Positions 57,520-64,000 of a DNA stretch of 64,000 bases are shown here, one piece after another. Origin of the DNA: Coriaria nepalensis (lineage: Eukaryota; Streptophyta; Magnoliopsida; Cucurbitales; Coriariaceae); assembly GCA_027186245.1 (NCBI GenBank), contig CP114484.1:1810501-1874500 (forward strand), written 5' to 3'. Below the pieces are notes generated by a model. It was not told where the DNA came from and made no database searches. It saw only the letters and a program-made list of their open reading frames with translations. A program made the translations under genes and the position numbers. The first letter of the stretch is position 1, and every line of letters begins with the position of its first letter.

Positions 57520-60170
57520 ATGGCGAAGAATCGAGTGCCTGATTGGCTCAACAGTTCTCTCTGGTACTCATCCAAGGACGAACGAGTTCTTCACGACGCT
57601 TCCGAGCCCTCCTCCACCATCAACACCACCGCCGACGCAGCGTTCGAACCTTCCGAAGTCGTTACTGAGGCACCTGTTCCGGTGCCACCTCCTTCCCTGA
57701 CCACCGCCAGTATCAGCACCGGAGCTGAGTCCCCTAAGCTTGAAATCAAACACTCGCGGATCGGTGTCGAAATTGACGAAGAAGAAAATGGTACTACCTC
57801 GGCGAGTTCTTCGCCGGAGGAAATCTCTCGCCAGGCTCAGCTCTTGACTGAGGTTAGCATTGGATTTCAATTCCATCTAATTTAATTTTTCACAGTTACT
57901 CCGTCTCCCTTTTTTTTTTCTCTGATTTTTTTCTTTTTCTTTTCTTCCCCTTCAATTTAGTTATCGAAGAAGGTCGTAAATATGCGCGAAATTAGAAAAA
58001 TTGCGTCTCAGGGAATTCCTGATGGTGCCGGAATTCGTTCTACTGTCTGGAAGGTGTGCCCTTTTGGAGGAGAAAGGAAATAGTGTGACTTTACTAGAAT
58101 ATCTTCAGTAAAATGAGTTTGTGCATGGATGTTGGATTTTAATCGATTTACTTGCACTTGAACTTTCACAGCTATTACTGGGTTATCTACCACCAGATCG
58201 CAGGCTATGGTCATCTGAGTTAGCTAAAAAGAGGTATCAGTACAAGAATTTCAAAGAGGAGCTCTTGATGAATCCTGTAAGTATAATCGAGAACTTGTTT
58301 TTCCTCTTCTTTCGAGCTCAATTGGATGTTTAGGGTCCACTCTAGCATTCTGGCATTACTATTCACTCTTCTCCGGAGCATTCTTCTTGCTTACCACGTG
58401 TTAAATTGCATCTCATACTATTCTGTGTTTTATCAAAGGAGGAATCTACAGAGAAGAAAGTAGTGTACTTTATATAACTCATTTGATCACTTGCATGTTC
58501 AAAATTTGGGATTTCTAAATGTTTATGTGGCTAGTCAGTCGGAGATCACGTCGAGGGCTGAAAAATCTTTGAGTGGTGAGAGTGAAGCGGGGGAAGGTGA
58601 AAGTGAAGGGTTGCTTTCAAGATCGAAAATAACTCAAGAGGAACATCCTTTGAGTCTTGGGAAGACCAGCATTTGGAATAAGTTCTTCCAGGTATTTATC
58701 AAGCTTGCTTAAATGAAAATTAGGTAAGTCATCCTTGTAATATATTTTCTAGAATGATAAATAACTATTAGACTTGATTATGTAGGATTCAGAAATCATT
58801 GAGCAAATTGACCGAGATGTGAAGCGCACTCATCCGGACATGCACTTTTTCTGTGCAGACTCAGAATTTGCAAAATCTAATCAGGTGCCTCTGGTTTTTG
58901 CATAGATCAAATTGGCCATGATGTGAATCGCACTCATTTAGGCTTTCTCTGACTTTGTTGTTCTGCTTACCTCCTTTATACAATTTCAGGAAGCTCTAAA
59001 GAACATCTTAATCATATTTGCAAAGTTGAACCCAGGTATAAAATATGTTCAGGGGATGAATGAAATTTTGGCTCCTATCTTCTACATATTCAAAAATGAC
59101 CCTGATGAGGAAAATGCGGTAATTTATGCCATCTCTCTCTCTCTCTCTCCAAAACCTAGATCCCTTGTCCTTCTGATGTTTAGTCTGTTCTGAATGCAAA
59201 TACTCTTTTGTTTTTCTCCAACTTAATTAAGGATTGCCTACCACCTAAGTACATGTTGATTGTTGCACAGTATTTCTATTGCAAATAAAAGTTAACATCT
59301 GAGTAATGTAGAAAAATATATAATTATCTGATTCTTAAAGTAACTATTATAGCTCGCAGCTCTCATGTTATAAGTTTTTATTTGTAGCTATACTTTATTA
59401 ACGTGCAGGCCTCAGCTGAAGCAGATACATTCTTTTGTTTTGTTGACGTATTGAGTGGCTTCCGGGATAATTTCTGTCAGCAACTAGATAATAGTGTTGT
59501 AGGAATTCGCTCCACAATAACAAAGTTATCTCAGCTTCTTAAGGAACATGATGAGGAGCTGTGGCGACACCTTGAGATCACAACCAAAGTAAGACCTCAT
59601 TTAGACCGTCCCCCCTCTTCCCTTTCTTTGACAATTTGTAATGGCTTCTAATCTTTCCAGAAGACTATTTGGCTAACTTACTCGAATCCATAGTGTATTT
59701 ATCTTTGTTATGATTGGTGAAATAATTATTCTTAGACATCTGACTACTCTTTTCTCTCTTCTGTATTGGCAGGTCAACCCCCAGTTTTATGCATTTAGGT
59801 GGATTACTCTCCTGTTGACACAAGAGTTTAATTTTGCAGACAGCCTTCATATTTGGGACACAATCTTAAGTGATCCTGAAGGTCACCTGGTATGATTATG
59901 TTTTTTTTTTTTTTTGGGGGGGGGGGGGGGGGGGAGGAAACTAGTTAATCCCAAGTTTCATCTTCTTAATCATCTTTGCTTATCGATTGTTTCACCGGTT
60001 TGCAGGAAACCCTTCTCCGGATATGCTGTGCTATGCTGATTCTCACCAGAAGGCGACTGCTTGCTGGTGATTTTACTGCCAATCTCAAATTGCTACAAAA
60101 CTATCCCCCAACCAATATCAGCCATTTGTTATACGTTGCCAACAAGTTGCGTAAGCAACCTTTTATCTGA
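57520..60170 (+). CDS. TBC-domain Rab GTPase-activating protein (TBC1D13-like)
   Basis: Stimulates GTP hydrolysis by Rab GTPases in membrane traffic. Nine in-frame exons: 57520-57852, 57961-58053, 58172-58276, 58539-58691, 58786-58884, 58990-59118, 59409-59588, 59773-59889 and 60006-60170, giving 457 residues. An acidic, Pro/Ser/Thr-rich N-terminus (about 1-110) precedes the TBC domain (GIPDGAGIRSTVWKLLLGYLP onward). Both catalytic fingers are present: the Arg finger in EQIDRDVKRTHPDM and the Gln finger in KYVQGMNEILAP. Later TBC blocks (FYAFRWITLLLTQEF, LHIWDTILSDPEGHL, LLRICCAMLI) are intact. The intron after exon 8 holds a T/G homopolymer junction. From memory the Arabidopsis counterpart is At1g04830. 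Confidence 0.93.
59901..59936. repeat. Poly-T/poly-G homopolymer junction in RabGAP intron
   Basis: A run of about 14 T is followed by about 20 G, just after the exon 8 donor. Such tracts are prone to length change and sequencing error, so the exact length is uncertain. Confidence 0.8.
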
Positions 60171-60886
60171 ATTATTATTTATTTCCTTCATATTTGTTTT
60201 GTATTTTGTTTTTTAATGTATGTTGGTGGGTGCAACTGCTTGGTTGAAATTAACAGTGTAGCGGTGCTAGAAGATGGTTCCATTTTTCCTTTTCCTTAAT
60301 CTAGTCTTTTTATGTGTACTACCATAGCATTATAACGGGAAAAAGGTAGTAAAATTTTTTGAGAATTTCTTTGCTTATAATATTGCAGAGAAAAGTATAC
60401 ATACATTACAAGATTTTATTTTGTCTATAAATCATACTCATTTTTTCATAAACCTTTTACAATGAAGAAACTGTTCCAAATTCCGTTTTGGTATTGTTGA
60501 TTTTCACCAAATGGACAAACAAAATGAGCTACCTACATACAATACCTCGCCAAAGAAGAAAATAATACATCTCTAAATGGCCATCTCTATAATCAACCAA
60601 CGTTCAGGTTCAGGGATACAGACTTTTCTAAGAAAGAAATTTGGCAACAACCATGGATGGTTTCCTCTCTATCCCATTCTCCACAACTTTTATGTCCGGA
60701 TCATGTCAAGACCAATACAAACCATCATACTATCGAACTCAAGAAAATTAGCTCAATCTCTCTGAAATTTCGGAGCTCTAAAGCTTATACCTAAATCACA
60801 GTCGAGGAAGCTTTCACTTCCATTTTAATTCATCATATTTTGGGTATAACTCTGGAAAGTTTGATTGGCCAACTATGCAAAAATTC
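60171..60886. other. Convergent 3' spacer RabGAP-O-fucosyltransferase
   Basis: 3' UTRs of two convergent genes. Nothing else recognised; the short frame at 60577-60765 is not supported. Confidence 0.6.
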
Positions 60887-62899
60887 TTATCTTCCTTCCA
60901 TAGATATGGATGAATTTGACCGATTCAAAGCATCCAAGTCGTTTCCTTCACTCTCCAACCTGTTGTAAAGAATCTGCAAGACATTATCGGGTGGGCACTT
61001 ATCCTCTGCATTCTTCGGCGACATTTGACAAAAACATTCGGGCCAAGAATTTGTATAGAATGACTCGGGTGAGACCCGCTTGTGTGGCCCACCAAAATTT
61101 GTTTTGAGCATAATTCGCCTAACAGCTTCTTCAAACCCTGCTTTCTTCCCATTCTCTCTATCTATGAAGATAGGAGCAAGAGCTTTTCTGTCTGGTCTAA
61201 CTGTAGTCCGAAATCCGTAATATAAACGATGCCCGAGAAGATTGTTAGCAAAGTTGCTCGGCCCATCATAGGTCGGCATGAAGATGTCAGAGAGAAGACA
61301 AACCATGTAATCCACAGCGGATCCTGTTAATCCCCGGGAATTCTCAGCCAGCTCATCAGTGGGTCCCACAGAGCTGTGGTTCTCAAGGCGAGGAAACAAA
61401 GCTCGAAATGGGTTCATAAACCGCTCTCCACCAAAGAGTTCTCCAGCCGCTAGGTATATCCTGGTAGAGTTGTCGAACCCCATTGCTCGTAAAATAAGAC
61501 CAACCTGTAGTTAGAAAATGCATTTATGAGAATGAGTGAACACTTCATAATGTGGCGACGGAAATAATTCCTTTTTCTGGCTTGCAATACCAAGTGAGAA
61601 TAAATCACCTCTTCAGGAGTTAATGGACATTTTCCAATGGCCCTTCTTTCGCTATACACAAGTTTTTTTTTGGCAAAATTCTCCTGTCGATATTTCATTA
61701 ATATCTTCTGCTCTTCCGGAGTGAAAATATCAAAGCACCTTGCAAATAGGTAATACTCAGTTTAGATGGTTACGAGACGGATAAATTTTCTCATCACATA
61801 ATGATCATAAAAAGAAATGAATAAATGAGCTTTGTTTCATAATTAGCTATAGTTAAACCTAATATAGCTCACCGAATGCACAGTATGGGCATTTTCTGAT
61901 TATATCCCAGAGAAGATAAACCATTCAAGATATGCAAAATACTAAGGGAGTTTCATAGAATGTAACAAAAGTTATTCCTTAAAAAACAATAAATAAGGAC
62001 ATACCCTGCAAATGCCAGCATATCCATCTCGAAACGAAGGTGGATAGACATGAAATGACCTTCATTGCGAAGCTTATCAACTATTGCTTGACTTAACTTC
62101 ATAATATGTGGTTTAAATCTTAAAGCATGATAGTTAACTCTGCATCTCAATCTTTGATACTCAGGGTTGTGGATTTCTTCTTCTAGACGATGTGAAAATG
62201 GAGACAGATAGATAGCACCATGCTTTTTCATCATCTGTAGAGCCTCTGTAGTATACCAACTGGCAGGAGCATCTCTAGGGGGGCGAAGCTGAGTCAATCA
62301 AAACAGAAAACTTGGGAAAGGAGTTAATCTCCGTTGAATCGATGATGAAATTGATTGTGGTCATTTTTGAAAGACAAATAACAGTAACTTGTAACCTGTA
62401 CAGCTTTTATCTTCTTTGTTTTGCCAATTTTTTGTATGTCGGGTATGCTCTCCACAATCCGTACATCAAACCTCAGTGAGCTAATGAAATGCTCAACATC
62501 ATAGATACCATGGAAACCACTGTATATAGTAAATTTCAATCAATCAATCAGATATCATAAGTACATAAAAGCTCCACACCATACAATTCAAATGTGACAG
62601 CCCTACAGCTTATAAAGGGCAAATATTATGAGCATTGTGACTTGAATAAGTTTCAGCTTTTTGAAGAACTGAAAAGCTAGATCTCAACATGTTGAAAATG
62701 TGTATAGATCTCATATGTCAAATTGAAAAAGATAGTAAACCGGATAAAATAGAAACCCAAACAAAAAAAGCAGACAAAATATCAGGTGTAATTTAAGGGT
62801 ACAAAAATACCTTTTTTCATGCCAAAAGGAATTGGCATCTAACTCAGGTAGAACAAGAGTGGCATTCATAATTCGTGCAGCAAGCACTGCATTACAGAT
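60887..62899 (-). CDS. O-fucosyltransferase family protein (GT106/DUF246), 3' part
   Basis: Plant Golgi-type protein O-fucosyltransferase-like glycosyltransferase. Visible minus-strand exons: 62899-62811, 62519-62396, 62288-62005, 61738-61609 and 61504-60887, about 414 residues to TAA. The N-terminus with its membrane anchor lies beyond the window or beyond the foldback element upstream. Family motifs: ICNAVLAARIMNATLVLPELD, GIYDVEHFISSL, the donor-binding region FMSIHLRFEMDMLAFAGC, CPLTPEEVGLILRAMGFDNST, YLAAGELFGGERFMNPF and GSAVDYMVCLLSDIFMPTYDGPSNFANNLLGHRLYYG. All junctions keep frame. The C-terminal tail is Cys/Pro-rich and acidic. From memory a close Arabidopsis relative is At1g04910. 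Confidence 0.9.
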
Positions 62900-63030
62900 C
62901 TAGAACACCAAAAAAAGAACAATGAACTAATTTCAGATAGTCTACCTGTAATCAGCCCGCCCGACCTTTAATCTACACCAATTTTACCACATTACATTCT
63001 AAGCACTTAATATCTAGCTAGGCAATAAAA

Positions 63031-64000
63031 AGGGTAAAAGACAATTTACACCCAAATATAAAGGATAATTTACATCCAAAAACTTTGCAAAGTATAATTT
63101 ACACCCGAATACTTTTAAAAAGTATAAATAACACTCATTCTATTTATAATCGACGGAATTAGTCATGCGCCTTGCACATGAAGCTTGTGTTAATTCTTTT
63201 CAAAATTGACCATAAATACTAATATATATTTTTAACCCCAAAACTTTAATTTTATATTTTTTAATCCATTTCATTATTGTAAATGACTTTTTATCTTTTC
63301 ATTCCTTTACCACCACCAACCACTCCGGCTGCCCCACCAACAACCACCACCGCTGGATCCCTTCAACCCAATAATCATGTTTTTTAATTTATGACCTAAG
63401 AATTTTCGTTTTATTTTTATCCACTCCAAACAAAATTTTATTTCTAATTTATTCAACTTTCAAGCCCAATATTTTAATATCAACTAAATTTTCCGATTTC
63501 GGCCACCGTTGTCGTTGCAATAGCCGCTGCCATCACCGGACCTCTCTCCCCCTCTCTCTCTGATATGGGTTTTAACCCAAATCTCGATTGAGATCTGGGT
63601 TCCATCCCGAATCGATCGAGATCTGGGTTCCATCTTGGATTGATCGAGATCTGGGTTCAAGCCCAGATCAGAGAGAGAGGGAGAGAGGTCCCAGAGGGAT
63701 GGGTGCAACAGCGGTGGCGGTGGCCGCTGTGACGGCAACAGTGGCCAGAACCGGAAAATTTAGTTGAATTAAAATATTAGGGATGAAAGTTGAATAAATA
63801 AAAAAAATAAAATTTAGTTTGAGTGGATAAAAATAGAATAAAAATAAATTCCAAGGACATAAATGAAAGAAATATAAAAATATGATGATATGGTTAAAGG
63901 GATCCGACAACGGTGGGGTCGTTGGCGGCACAGGCGGAGTGGTGGAGGTGGTGGTAAGAAAGGAATGAAAAGATAAAAATTGATTTACAATAATGAAATG
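63031..64000. mobile_element. Foldback (long terminal inverted repeat) element, right end outside window
   Basis: The sequence is a large imperfect palindrome centred at about 63615-63630. Left-arm blocks are mirrored on the right: CCTCTCTCTC at 63551 against its complement at 63671-63680; the CCGATTTCGGCCACCGTTG region near 63494 against CAACAGTGGCCAGAACCGG near 63736; ATTTTATTTCTAATTTATTC near 63432 against the complement near 63795-63815; and CATTTCATTATTGTAAAT near 63267 against the complement at the window end. The left terminus appears to be GGGTAAAAGACAATTTACACCC at about 63031. The core holds three 30-33 bp direct repeats (GATCGAGATCTGGGTTC type, 63580-63660). No transposase is seen, so it is non-autonomous. 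It probably lies in an upstream intron or 5' region of the fucosyltransferase gene. Confidence 0.8.

Overview
This window is nuclear DNA of a dicotyledonous plant. It has intron-rich genes with GT-AG introns, AT-rich spacers, plant-only gene families (FAMA-type bHLH, MYB-CC, ERF, GTD-binding, ACD6/ITN1-like ankyrin-PGG) and a decayed Ty3/gypsy fragment. I cannot name the species.

Layout. 1-3463: 3' part of RPN2 (26S proteasome), +. 5260-6808: FAMA-type bHLH, +. 8111-9738: ribosomal protein L13a (uL13), +. 12569-14427: PHL2/PHL3-type MYB-CC factor, +. 15123-16397: CML22-like EF-hand protein with a 4-nt coding first exon, +. 17451-19491: GTD-binding (DUF593) myosin-binding-type protein, +. 20.5-29.7 kb: minus-strand ankyrin-PGG cluster with one intact gene, one disrupted paralog and one C-terminal relic. 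32306-34879: ARID-HMG protein (HMGB15-like), +. 35348-36135: E2-like protein with His at the catalytic Cys position, +. 36818-37735: ERF062-like AP2 factor, -. 41890-42371: SERF/4F5 small protein with an apparent U12-type AT-AC intron, -. 43.5-45.4 kb: degraded Tat-lineage gypsy fragment followed by 78-79 bp tandem repeats. 46579-49865: UBP1/UBP2-type deubiquitinase, +. 50511-52360: eEF1A, -, with a tRNA-like sequence in its coding intron. 53568-56861: UBA+PUB protein, +. 57520-60170: TBC RabGAP, +. 60887-62899: O-fucosyltransferase-like protein, -, running off the right side. 63031-64000: large foldback element.

The genes are independent plant loci, not an operon. Several belong to the ubiquitin-proteasome system (RPN2, E2 variant, UBP, UBA/PUB protein), but this looks like conserved gene order rather than a functional cluster. 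From memory, the Arabidopsis best relatives fall in two short intervals: At1g04810-At1g04910 (RPN2, RabGAP, UBA, UBP2, HMGB15, DUF593, O-fucosyltransferase) and At3g24100-At3g24140 (SERF, CML22, PHL2, FAMA). This window would then be one ancestral block whose two duplicated copies lost different genes in Arabidopsis.

Most notable observations: the U12 AT-AC intron that supplies the SERF start codon; the Cys-to-His E2; the decay of the ankyrin-PGG paralogs; the CML22 microexon that creates a predicted lipidation signal; the tRNA-Ser-like sequence in the eEF1A intron; and the gypsy-associated tandem repeats. Exon boundaries were read by eye from splice consensus, reading-frame continuity and remembered family sequences; no alignment or search was run.
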